The notes below the pieces were generated by a model that was given only the letters and a program-made list of their open reading frames with translations, was not told the origin of the DNA and did not search any database. 64,000 nucleotides of DNA from Blastocystis hominis. Lineage: Eukaryota > Sar > Bigyra > Opalinata > Blastocystidae. The DNA lies in NCBI RefSeq assembly GCF_000151665.1, contig NW_013171866.1:186001-250000 (forward strand). The letters run 5' to 3'. The translations under genes were made by a program, and so were the position numbers. Shown here one piece after another: positions 1 to 13,600 of the stretch (within the stretch, counting starts at the first letter, position 1; every line of letters begins with the position of its first letter).

Positions 1-551
1 AGCATTGCTTTGGTTTTACAAGTTTCTAAAAGATCGAATTCAACAAAAAGGTCCGGCAAGATGTTCATGTCCTATTCTATCACTCCTTCCAATTTCTATT
101 ACATGCAGACGGAAAAAGAGAGTATCGTACCCACCTCCTAAGTTAACTATTTGACAATGACCTTGAGACTCTTCAATAAAACGTTTGACAATGATTTCGA
201 TTGCAGCAACTCTCGAGTAATATCCTGATTCTAATTTTTATAAAAACAAACGAACCTCTGTTGATAATGGGAGAACGCTTTCCCTTTCTGCGAACAAAAT
301 TATGGATATAGTTGTCTGTGTAATATCCATGATCAACACAGGACCTTCATTCAAATGAAACAGAAACAACTACATTTTGCTTACAGTAGCATCATTTGCA
401 GTGAGACGCACTTGTTCGATTGAATTTGACATATTCCAACAAGGAAGTCAACCCTGTGTAAATGATTGTTACTCTCAACTCACTGTTTGAATAATGGATT
501 GATAAACATGAGGAATTGAATGAATAGGATTATTCACTATTTCGGCAAACG
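1..551. other. 5' window edge, no gene recognised
   Basis: About 550 bases of AT-rich sequence before RFC1. I see no exon chain on either strand, no TGTTTGTT-type gene-end signal that can be assigned, and no RNA gene. It may hold the promoter of RFC1 and the edge of a gene outside the window. Confidence 0.4.
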
Positions 552-3033
552 ATGGATATTCGCAGTTTTTTCGTACCATTAAGCTTTGGTTGAATCATTG
601 AGTAGAAAAAGGGAAACGCGCAGAAACGATCGTCTGTCACAACGGATGATGCTACCGATTTGAAAAAAGGCGATGTATCTGAAACCCCAAAGTCTGCTGT
701 TGCTGAATTAGAATCAAATAATGAATTACCTACTAAGAAATTGCGATTGAGCAAGATTGGAAAGAAGGGTACTTCCAACTCGGTACAAAGTGTGAAGAGA
801 ACAAAGAAGATTCTAGTTTCGAGTGATGACGACGTGGGTGAAAGGAAATCCACAGAAGAGGTAGGCGGATATGAGATTATTGATATTGAAGAAAAAGAAA
901 AATAGTTTATCAGAAAAAGAAGTTGAAAACAAGAGTACATCCAAGGAAACGAGTGTATCGAATGGTCCGAAAGCGTGTTTGACAAATTCCGTATCGGAAC
1001 TACCCTCTATAAAGGAAGAGCACTTGAATAAAGAGCAGCAACCTGCAAAGGAAGAGCATCTCAATGGAAAACAACAGCCAATCAAGAAGGAACAAATCAT
1101 AGAAAAAACACATTCAACAAATGCAGAGAAACTACCCAATCCAGAGACCAATCGTCCTGTATCAAAGCCCTCTACTACTACTACTACTACTACTACGCGT
1201 CCCAAACGGGCACCCAAGGTTCATCTCGTCGATGAGTCGCTTCTAACCACAAAATACGCTCCTCGTTCTCTCGAAGACATCGTGGGCAATCAAAACAACA
1301 TTCGAAACTTGTACAACTGGCTTTTACAATGGGATACAAACCATTCCAGCAGTAGTTCCTTTCACTCTTTCCTTCATCGGCGTAGCCTCCACGTCCGACA
1401 CGAAACGATCAAGAGACAGCAGTCGAGCCGTGCTGATTTCCGGTCCTCCTGGCATTGGAAAAACGACTTGCGTTGAAGTGTGTTGCCGACAGGCTGGGTA
1501 CGAACTCATCCAACTCAACGCAAGCGACAAACGAAACATGTCGTTCGTTCGCGACACTCTTAAAGACAGCACTTCGATTATGTTTTGTTTTTGAATTGGT
1601 TGCGAGTGTAGACCTCTCTCTTTTGAGAAAAAGCGAATTCGAAAAGCGATCTTGATGGATGAAGTCGATGGAATGAGTTCAGGAGATCGTGGAGGGATTC
1701 AAGAATTAGTAGGCTTTTTTGCCATTCCAGAAATAGATCCGAATTATCAAAATCACGCAGATTCCCATAATTTGTATTTGCAATGACGATGCGAGCGCGA
1801 AAGTCCGTTCTCTGAGTTCCTATTGCTACTCGCTTCGCTTTGAAAAGCCTCTCCCAATGCAGATGCTTCCTCGCGTTCGCTTCATTTGCCACAACGAGCG
1901 AATTCAAATCAGCGATGATTCCATTCTTTCGCTCGTCACTTCGATCGGTGGAGACTTCCGACAAATCCTCAATCACCTCCAACTCGTCTCGTTGTCTCGC
2001 TCTCCGATCCATTCCGCCGCTTCCTCGCTCTCTTTAAAGGACAAATCGATCGGTTTGGTGGCTTCTGAAGCTTCAAAACTGATGCTTTCGAACTCGAGAA
2101 TGTCGATTCAGGATCGATACGATTTGTTTTTCATCGATTACGAAATGGTTCCGTTGTTGATTCAACAGAACTATGTGTCCAGCGCATTGTCCAATCAATC
2201 GCAAGGGAACAAACTCCAGCAGTTAGCAGACGCTGCAGATTCGGTCTGCGATATGGAAATGATGCGAGACACGATGCTGAAAACAAATGCAAGGAAATTG
2301 GCTGGTTGTTTGATCTCTAGAATTGGTCGTTGCTTCCTTCCTTCGCAATGCTGACCGTTCGAACCTGCTCGAAATCGATGGGCTATTGCAACTACATGGC
2401 ATTTCCGGAAGTCCTGGGAAAGACTTCAACTATTCGAAAGAATCAGCGACTCCTTTCCGAGCTGAATTGCCGGCTGTCGCTGAGCGCTTCGCTGGGGAGA
2501 ACGGCGCTTTCGATGGATCTTCTGTTTGTTTTGTACCGCTCGTTGCTGAATTTGCTGAAGAAAAACGATGTGGAGATGCTTTTAAGTCGGTGTGATTTTG
2601 CAGATCGCCGGATGCATTCAGATGCTGGACGAGTACGGAATTACGCGCGATGATTTCGTGGTGGTGATGAGCGGAATTGTGGAGCAGCAGAAAGGCGAGT
2701 GGAGCAGTCTCTCGAAGGAGAAAAGCGCGTTGACTCGGATGTACAATAAAACGGTGCATCGAAGTGCCAATCAATACGCGGACGACGATTCGCTTTTCCA
2801 CCGAGTCGTGAAGGGGAAGCGAGGCAAAGGATCTCAGTCGCAATCCCAATCGAGATCCCAGTCACAATCCTCATCCAGATCCCAGTCACAATCTCTATCA
2901 AGATCCCAATCGCAATCTCTATCCAGATCCCAGTCGCAATCTCTCTCTCTCTCGCAATCCCAGTTGTTTACACAAAGCGATCTCAATGCGGTGGACGATT
3001 TTTCGGACGAAGAGGACTTCGAGCTTCCTTTCT
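552..3033 (+). CDS. RFC1: Replication factor C large subunit (RFC1)
   Basis: Large subunit of the clamp loader that opens PCNA at primer-template junctions in the nucleus. The protein starts MDIRSFF, the RFC1-type PCNA-binding start, in a 7-codon first exon (intron 573-605). A charged linker is followed by the AAA+ core: [15 protein letters not shown], Walker [18 protein letters not shown], Walker B LMDEVDGM, then the RFC1 C-terminal domain and a Ser/Gln/Arg repeat tail (about 2833-2960). Inferred introns: 573-605, 861-891, 1352-1385, one near 1580-1640, 1709-1736, 2289-2320 (GC-AG) and 2570-2603. No BRCT domain is visible, so at roughly 750 aa it is short for the family. There is no genomic stop at the end: T3033 is the first base of a codon four bases before TGTTTGTT (3038-3045), so poly(A) addition should make UAA. 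Converges on RPC2, 38 bp away. Confidence 0.92.
2289..2320 (+). other. GC-AG intron in RFC1
   Basis: A 32-nt intron starting GCAAGG and ending TAG. It is required to join ...MLKTN to [14 protein letters not shown] in frame, a conserved RFC1 stretch. No GT donor gives the same join. All other introns I resolved in this gene are GT-AG. Confidence 0.7.
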
Positions 3034-3037
3034 CTCC

Positions 3038-3045
3038 TGTTTGTT
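3038..3045 (+). terminator. Poly(A)-site motif of RFC1
   Basis: Exact TGTTTGTT. The first base of the last codon (T3033) is followed by four bases (CTCC) and then the motif, the geometry seen at other genes here. Confidence 0.8.
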
Positions 3046-3059
3046 CTCCTCACGTTTCC

Positions 3060-3067
3060 AACAAACA
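3060..3067 (-). terminator. Poly(A)-site motif of RPC2
   Basis: TGTTTGTT on the minus strand (AACAAACA on plus). Four bases (GGAG) separate it from T at 3072, the first base of a TGG codon, so cleavage there makes UAA. It lies 15 bp from the opposing RFC1 motif. Confidence 0.8.
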
Positions 3068-3071
3068 CTCC

Positions 3072-6000
3072 AAGTTGACACACCCCTACAGAAATCATAG
3101 TCAAAGTAGCCTCCATCCGAGATCGACAATCGCGGCACCACATTCATCGACTGCAGTTCCTGGAACAGCAATTTACACGCATACGGAATGCGAATCTTCG
3201 ACACATGCTCGCCCGACTTGCAATATTCGCACCACTCTTCCTGGCACAGCAACCCGCACTTCCCGCAAATGCTCGCCAAGAACGGATCGCTCGACAGCAG
3301 CAATCGCTCGATCAGCAGCATCGACGTTCCATGCGCCACCAGACAATCGCGCTCCATTTCTCCCACACGCAGACCGCCGTCACGCGATCGTCCCTGCGTC
3401 GGCTGGTGCGTCAGCGCCATCCGCGGCCCCTTCGCGCGTGCAAACACTTTATCCTTCACCATGTGCTTCAATCGCTGATAATACACCGGACCTGTGAAGA
3501 TATACGCGCGCAGCGGCTCGCCGGTAATGCCTATCCCTCACTCAATCTTCTTCCTCCCCTACCGCTATAGAACAAATCCTTCCCGCTGTAATTGAAGCCA
3601 TGACGAATCAGTTCCTCCGCGCAATCCTCGATGTCCGTGCCTCCAAAAATCGTTCCGAATTTCCGCTCGCCGTCCCACAATCCCGCCTTTCCTGCGAGCA
3701 ACTCCATCATCTTCCCGACCGTCATTCGCGACGGGAATCCGTGCGGATTCATGATCATGTCCGGGTAGATTCCCGCGGTAGAGAAGGGGAGATTCTCCTG
3801 CCCAGTGATCAGACCGACGACTCCTTTCTGTCCATGGCGCGAGGAGAACTTATCGCCTAATTCAGGGCGTCGCATATCGCGCACCATCGTCTTAATCACG
3901 AAGTACTCGTTGTCTGTCGTGGTGATCAGTACTTTGTCCACATAGCCGCCGCTTTCTTTGTACTTCACGGGCGCTGCGCGGAGCTGATCGCGGTCCGCTC
4001 CGAAGCTTCCCGTGTCCATCGGCACGTGCTTGTTCACCATGATGTCGCCTGGGTGGATCGGAACGCCGCTCTCCACGATTCCGTCGCTGCCTAGCGCTTT
4101 GTACGGCTCGAAGAGCCGGTTCCACGTGTGGTCGTCGATGTTTTTCTGATCCTCTCTGCGCGGCGGACCTTTGATGAGATCGCTGCTTCCGTTGGGGTAT
4201 TTCTTGAGCGAGAAGACCTGCTTCTTGCTGATCACCACGCGGCCATAGCCGCGATCGATCGACGCGCGATTGAGCACGACCGCGTCCTCGATATCGTATC
4301 CGGAATAGCTCATCACGGCGACCATGGCGTTCTGCCCTGCAGGGAGCTGCGAGAAATGGAGAAGGTCCAGCACGCGCGAGCGAACCATCGGCATCATGGG
4401 GTACACCATCACGTTCAGAGGCGACACGTCGACGCGTTGCTGCTGGTTGCACGCGACGGTGCCGATCGCCTGCTTGCCCATAGCGCACTGATACGTGTTT
4501 CGAGGCGATTGGTTGTGATCGGGGTACGGAATCAGCGAGGCCACGATCCCGAGAATCGACACGGGATCGATCTCCATGTGTGTGTGCGCTGGCGTGATGT
4601 CTTTGTCCGTCACCGCGATCAAACACGAGTTCTCCTCGTTCACGTCGATGTATTCGATCACGCCCGCGCGCACCAGCTCCTGGATCGTGATCGTGCCGCG
4701 TCGAATCCCGTCTGTGTGCGCTTTGGTCAGGAACGGGCGTCCCGTTTCCCGGTTGAGAACCAGCAGCGGCCTGCAAATGCGGCCTCCATCGCACGACAAG
4801 TGCACACAGCGGCGAATTCGGTCGTAATACACGCTCACGAACGCGCCGAGCAATCCGCGGCGACGCAGCTGCCGCACGCCCCGCACCAGCGCCTGCGGCT
4901 GCGAATGCACGCCGAGCAGCCCTCCGTTGAGGAAGACGAGACTCGCAGGACGCGCGTAGAGCTCCTCCGCGCCGAAGAGCCCGACGTCGAGAACGCCGAG
5001 ATCGTAGGCGACCTGGCGCAGCGCTTTTTCGTCCTGGTCGATGGTGATGTAGGCGAGAATGGTGAGACTTTTGACCAGACCGCACTGCTCGCCTTCCGGC
5101 GTGTCGCTGGGACACACCATGCCGAACTGCGAGGGCTGCAGTGCGCGCGGCCCGCTGATCTTCTGCGCCTTTTCGACGTGCGATCGGATTCGCGTCATGT
5201 GTCCGATGGCTGCGATGTACGACAAGCGCGTGACCGGCTAGACCGTCAGAGAGAAAGAGGGGAAGAAAACCTCGGCGACGCCTTTGCGATCGATGTGGAA
5301 TCGCTTGAGAACCCAGTTTCCGGATTTGATGGCGTTGACGCAGCCGTTGGTGATGATGTCGTGGAACTGCTGCATGACGGGGACCACATCGAACGCGTTC
5401 ACACGCGTCGTCTATGCGTTCATTCGCGCTCTCTGCTATACTTTCTGGAGCGATTTGTTCACGAACTCCTTCACTTTCGCGTTGTACATCTTAAACAGAT
5501 CCTCGAAGAGCAGCGACATCAAATCGCCCGCCGTCTCGATTCGCTTGTTTCCGTAGTAATCCTTGTCGCTCAGCAGCGAATGATCGAAAATGCACTGAAG
5601 ACATTCGCGCGTCATATACGCCAAATACACGCATTTCGGCCAGAAATCATAGCGAACCACCGGCACGTGGCACAGAATCGTCGTGTTGAAGACTTCGCGG
5701 CCTTCCTCTTCCGCGGATCGCTTCCGGCTCCATCGGCCTTTTCGCATGCTCACGAGAGATCCCACCCATTTCAAAGCTTGCTGCTGGGTGAAGATGCCGA
5801 GCTCGTGGGCTTCTTCGATGCTCTGGTTGAAGTACGTGCGGTATTTCGGCTCGTTTCCGATCTGGATGTTAGCAAGCGAGTAATATAAAAGAGAGTACCA
5901 ATGCCATGATCTCTTGATCGCTTTCGATGCCCATGCAGCGGAATGCGATGCAGATAGGAATGTCCTTTGTGAATACATTGTGCTTGAGATACAGCTTCCC

Positions 6001-6787
6001 CTTTTTCTCCAACACGTAGCATCGACTCTTTCTTTCGGCTGTGGAGCTGGTTACGTTCACCTACCCTTCAATGCTGCAAGAAAAACACGTACAACGATCG
6101 TTCCATCGTCGTTGATATCGCAGAGAACTCGGTTTTTGCTCATTTGCTCGCCAGAAAGAAGCACCTTCTCATTGCCCTTTACGATGAAGTAACCGCCAGG
6201 ATCGTAGAGACACTCCTGCATTGCTGCGAGCTCGGCGGGGCTTTTGTTGCGGAGAACACACTTGCACGAATGGAGCATAATGGGGATCTGACCGATCCTC
6301 ACCTTCTTGCGAATAATCTTATCTCCCAGAGTATAGATGATGTCCGCGAAAATGGGAGCTGAGTAGGTAAGACTACGCTTACGACACTCCATTGGGGTGA
6401 TCTACCGATCAGCAAGGCTCTTCTACATGGACTTTGTTATTTATGATGCTGGAATCTTCGAGAACCATAGGCTCGCCTACTTCTATCTTCTCATAGCGAA
6501 CAAAGAATTTGTGGTTCACATCGCTGCGGATTTCCTTGTTCGCCTCCATGATCTTTCGAATGCCGGAATTCAAAAAGTAATTGAACGAGTCAATCTGTTG
6601 TTTCACAAGACCTCGGTTCTAGTAGGTTAATTGCGCTCTCGATTCTCTACTCTCATGAACTCAGGAATTAGTTGCCATTTATCTTCCTTATCGGGAAAAT
6701 CAGGGGGCGACTTGTATTCTATCGCTAATCTCTGTACCGACAGTCTATACCCTCATTGACCCTTGGAAAACAGGTATGGAAACTCAT
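3072..6787 (-). CDS. POLR3B: RNA polymerase III second-largest subunit RPC2
   Basis: Second-largest catalytic subunit of nuclear RNA polymerase III (tRNA, 5S and other small RNA synthesis). It follows the family end to end: [46 protein letters not shown], then the long exon with [39 protein letters not shown] (Pol III-specific form), [35 protein letters not shown], and a C-terminal zinc ribbon ([11 protein letters not shown]) with [16 protein letters not shown]. About 1,170 aa. Start at 6787 follows a 26-nt first intron that joins [13 protein letters not shown] to IEYKSPP. Another intron near 3535-3566 joins FYSG to ITGEPLRAY. No genomic stop: T3072 is completed by poly(A). Confidence 0.95.
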
Positions 6788-6850
6788 TTTCTAAGGCGCC
6801 CACAAAAGTCCAAAAACCTTCCAAAGAATGGAATTCCAGAAAAAGTCTAA

Positions 6851-6862
6851 AACAAACAAACA
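6851..6862 (-). terminator. Poly(A)-site motif of SEC23
   Basis: Overlapping copies of minus-strand TGTTTGTT about 45 bases past the SEC23 stop and about 65 bases before the RPC2 start. Confidence 0.65.
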
Positions 6863-6907
6863 AACTCCATCATCCATTCACCCAATCACACACCGACCCC
6901 CTTTTCA

Positions 6908-9506
<2,599 letters not shown>

Positions 9507-9571
9507 AGCTCAGAGCAGTTTTTGCTCAAATGAAAAACTCGTGATGAAACCGCGGGAAAACGACTCTTTTC

Positions 9572-9579
9572 AACAAACA
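9572..9579 (-). terminator. Poly(A)-site motif of CysRS
   Basis: Minus-strand TGTTTGTT about 64 bases downstream of the CysRS stop, with T at the fixed -5 position. Confidence 0.65.
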
Positions 9580-9642
9580 TTGGATTCACCCTTATTGCTT
9601 CTCCCCTTCGAATCAGTCCCATTCTCGCACATCATTCCATCC

Positions 9643-11817
9643 TTACTGCTGATTCTTCTCCAGCCAAGCATTATGGAGCTTTTCCTGCGCCTGGTAGAGC
9701 TTCATGATCTTCTTGAGTCCGCTCTTGGTGATCGGCTCTCCCTTCGCATCGTGCGTGGGAATTCCGCGCTCGTCGAACTGCGAATACAGCTCCGTCATGC
9801 CCAAGAACATCGTTTTGGGGTCGATCTTGGCCTTCTCCTCCTTCTCTTTTTCCTTCTTCATTCGCTCTTCCTCCTTTCGCTTCTTCTCCAATTCCTTCTC
9901 CTTCTGCAGCTGCAGCTTCTTCTCTCGCTCCGCGATCAGCGTCTCCTTCGCCTCCAGCTTCCAGATCGTCCCGTTCGCCGTGTCCTCCAACCGGATCCCC
10001 ACGAACGGCAGAATATCATCGCGGATCTACGTGGAAGGTTCCCCGTTTCCCCACTTCGTCGCAGAGCTTCAGCAGAGCGGCCGGATCGGCCCGATTCTTC
10101 TTCACTACCGCTCATCACGCGCCCTCATCGCTACCTTCACTGCGGAATTTGGACAGGATTTCCACGACGGGGCTCAGCACGGCCTCGCGGTCCGCGGCCT
10201 CCTCCCCCGCGGCAAACCCGATCTTGGGCTCGGGCTCGATGAGTCCGAAGACGCGGAACATCTGGCTGACGAAGCCGGCGCAGGAGAGAACGAGCGGAGC
10301 GACGATGTGCTTGGCGGTCTCGAGATAGCGGTACACGGCGCGGACGAGGCCTTCCAACGCCTCCATCGCGCCGGCCGTGTCGAAGTCGTCGCACAGACAG
10401 GTCTAGAAATAAAAAAAGCGAGGAGGAGAGACGTGGACGGAGGTGCGGGCGGCGTCGAGCTGCGCGTTGAGCTGGACCTCGGCGTCGTCCCAGCGCTGCG
10501 GCTGGTCGGCGGTGAGCTGGCGCAGCGTGGCCTTGACGTTGTGGAAGAACTCGGCGAAGAGCTTCTCCTTGGCGCGAGCCTCCTCCATGGCGCCGTCGGA
10601 GTAGTTCATGGTGGTGTTCCACTTGTGCAGGAGGAAGTAGATGCGGATCTGGCTCGGCGTGAACTGCTGCAGCGTCTGGCGGATCGTGATGAAGTTCTTC
10701 AGCGACTTCGACATCTTCAGACCGTCGATGTTCAGGTGGCCCGTGTGCAGGAAGTAGTTCACCGACTGCCTACCCCTCAGTTCCACGGTTCGGCGCTACG
10801 AGCACTCCATGTACGCCTCGCTCTGCGCCATTTCGTTCGTGTGGTGCGGCAGACGCAGGTCCACGCCGCCCGAGTGCACGTCGATCCGCCCGTCGCTGAT
10901 CGTCTTGAAAATGCTGAACGACATCGCGGAGCACTCGATGTGCCATCCCGGACGTCCGGCGCCCCACGGAGAATTCCACATCGGCTCGCCGGGCTTGCTC
11001 GCCTTCCACAGCGCGAAGTCGTTCGGGTGGCGCTTCTCCGACGCGAAGTCTTGCTCTTCTTCCGTGTTGACGTTGCCAACCATCTCCGGAACTAGAGAGA
11101 GAGAAAGGACAGCATGGGCAGTACTCAGCTTTCCGTACACGTGGTTCTTCTGGAAGGACGTCGTGTCGAAGTAGACACTCCCGTTCGCTTCGTAGGCGTA
11201 GCCGTTGTTGATGATACCCTGAATCATCTCGATGATTTCGTCCACGTACTGGGAGGGAGACAGAAATGGGAAAAATGTACTTCGGAGACGCGGGTGATCA
11301 CGTTCGCAGTGCGGCAACCCAGCGTTTTCATGTCCTCCATAAACTCGTTCTCGTACTTTCGGGCGAGCTCGGTGAACGGAATTCCAGCTTCAGTCGATCT
11401 TTCGTGTCAATTGACACCGATTCCATATACCTCTTGATGATCTTGTCATCGATGTCCGTAATGTTCATCACAAACTGCACGTCGTAGTTAAAGTAATCGC
11501 GGAGAATACGCATGATAATGTCCTGACTCAGATAGGTTCTGCACTTCACAGAAACCACGTTTCTCTACCTAGCATGGCCCATGTGAGCGACATCATACAC
11601 AGTAGGACCACAGCTGTACCACAATACTTTGCGAGGAATCATCGTGATGAAGGGAACCTATTTCTCACTCCTTTTACTCTGATTCACCTTTGTACGGGTC
11701 AAGCTATTCGTCACCATGATGGGAGTGCGATTCAACTCCTCTCCCTTCTCATTCTTAATGATTTCAGGTTGAATCCAGTTAGACAACATGGTCTTCTCTG
11801 TTTCCATTTTTCCGTTT
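9643..11817 (-). CDS. CARS: Cysteinyl-tRNA synthetase
   Basis: Class I synthetase that charges tRNA-Cys. N-terminal [18 protein letters not shown] contains the zinc-ligand Cys and the HIGH-type motif (HMGH). Then [34 protein letters not shown] with two more zinc ligands, [15 protein letters not shown], and KMSKSLKNF. The eukaryote-type C-terminus carries a long Lys/Glu-rich coiled stretch before [29 protein letters not shown] at 11817 is the start; a 30-nt intron joins RTK to [10 protein letters not shown], and a second joins MGHAR to TYLSQD. Genomic TAA at 9643-9645. No organelle-targeting sequence is obvious. Confidence 0.95.
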
Positions 11818-11898
11818 CAATACGTCAAATACAGAATTCTTTTCTGGACAAGTGACAGTTAAAAAATCGCGGGAATTGAAAACTGCTCAGAAAAAGCG

Positions 11899-13492
11899 AT
11901 GAATCCAATTCGTTACATTCAAAATGTATTGACAAATCGTCAGTACTTTTGGCACTTCTTTTGGATGATGCTTCTCGGAGAATGTGTCTTGGGGTGCTTG
12001 TTTATCCGATTTGTGCCGTGTATGTCTCTTTCGATCGGAGAATAATGAGATAGACACCGAAATCGATTGGAAAGCGTACATGGATGAAGTGGGGGGCGCG
12101 ATCACGAAAACGCTGGATTACACACAACTGCGAGGCGAAACGGGTATCTATTTGATGTGGAATCGATTGTGAATTAGGTCCGCTCGTGTATCCTGCGGGT
12201 TTTGTGTATGTCTATTCGCTTCTCTATTATCTAACCGACGGAGGAGTCAACATTCGACTCGGTATCTAGTTTCGATGCATTGTGATCCTAGCTCAGTACA
12301 TTTTCTTGGGTCTCTATCTTGCAACGGAGGCCGTCGTTATGATTCTCTATCACCGATCCAAGGTGGTGCCACAGTGGGCGATGCTGTTCCTGGCGCTCTC
12401 CAAACGTCTCAAGAGCATCTACTATCTGCGTCTGTTTAACGAATCCGTTCTGATGCTCCCCGTGTATCTCTCAATGTGCCATGCTCCCCTCCTTCTTGAT
12501 TTCTCCATAGTCTGCTCTTTACCTATCAACAATGGTTCTGGGGCATGCTTCTCCTCTCCATTTCGCTCTCCATCAAAATGAACGTGCTTCTCTTCTTCCC
12601 CGCGGTTCTGCTTCTTCTCTTTGAAGTCGCTCCCCCTTTTCCCTCCCATTTAGTCCGTCGGTGTTACGCGCGCCATTCTGCTTCTGCTGCTCTGTGCCAT
12701 CGTCCAGATCGTTGTGGGTGCTCCCTTCATCGTTACCAATCCCATGGGATACTTCTCTCGTGCTTTCGAATTCGTGGCTCCGCCTCAGCCTTCTCAGCTG
12801 TAGAGCCGCACGTTTACCTACAAGTGGACTGTAAACTTCAAATTTCTACCCTACGAGGTGCGACACGAAAATAAAAATAATGACGGTTTTAGATTTTCGT
12901 GTTGCCCAAATTTGGCGCGCTTTTGCTTCTTCTCCAGCTTTCTCTCCTTCTCTGCTTTATCTTCTTCCGATGGACGCAGTAGATGATGCTCGGGATTGGT
13001 GAGTAGGCCGATGGGCGGGATTTGGAGAGTCGTTCAGAGCGATCCCTTCGCTCCGAAGCCTCGAAACTTGCTCGTGCGCGCCTTTGACTGGTTCTGTATT
13101 CGCACGGACGCTGTGAAGCTGACGACCGAACATATTCTAACGACTCTTTTCATTAGCAATTTCATTGGAGTGGTTTGCTCAAGATCGTTGCATTACCAGT
13201 ACTACTGCTGGTACGCCGCCACATTGCCGTATCTGCTGTGGCGTACGGAGATTCCGGATCTTTTGGTTGGAACAGAGAGGGACGTTCACTGTAGAAACCG
13301 ATGCTGTTGTTATCGATCGAAGTCGCGTATAACGTGTATCCTTCAACTCCGGCGTCGTCACTGCTTCTTCAGGTAGCACACTGGGTGCTTCTGCTTTGTT
13401 TGTGGATGAGGAAGTGTGATATTTCCTGTTGCATTGTTGGTGGGAGGTTATTTGATAGACGAAAGACAGGAAGAGAGCGAAAAGAAGAATAA
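11899..13492 (+). CDS. ALG3: ALG3, Dol-P-Man:Man5GlcNAc2 alpha-1,3-mannosyltransferase
   Basis: Multi-span ER membrane enzyme that adds the sixth mannose (first luminal mannose) to the dolichol-linked oligosaccharide. Diagnostic stretches: [73 protein letters not shown], and the C-terminal [13 protein letters not shown] followed by [11 protein letters not shown]. Start at 11899 in [11 protein letters not shown]. About 420 aa over many hydrophobic helices and several introns of about 30 nt. Genomic TAA at 13490-13492. A 45-nt segment near the C-terminus begins GTGTGA and ends TAG, is a multiple of three and stays open, so it could be intron or coding; both give a Lys/Arg/Glu-rich tail. With SEC23 and the GH47 enzyme this indicates an N-glycan pathway reaching at least Man6. 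Confidence 0.92.
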
Positions 13493-13600
13493 TTAGTAGA
13501 ATATTTGGTTATCGTTTGTTTGATAAGAATCAAATCACTGTACGGCTCCCCTTGATAATGATATGTACATGGAGTATAGTTGTTTTTACGAATTATCTCG

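Noticed and set aside
4128-5888. 586-codon open frame on plus, antisense to RPC2
   Set aside because: Arg/His/Asp-rich mirror of the conserved RPC2 exons; GC-rich coding DNA opens the reverse frame. No family pattern.
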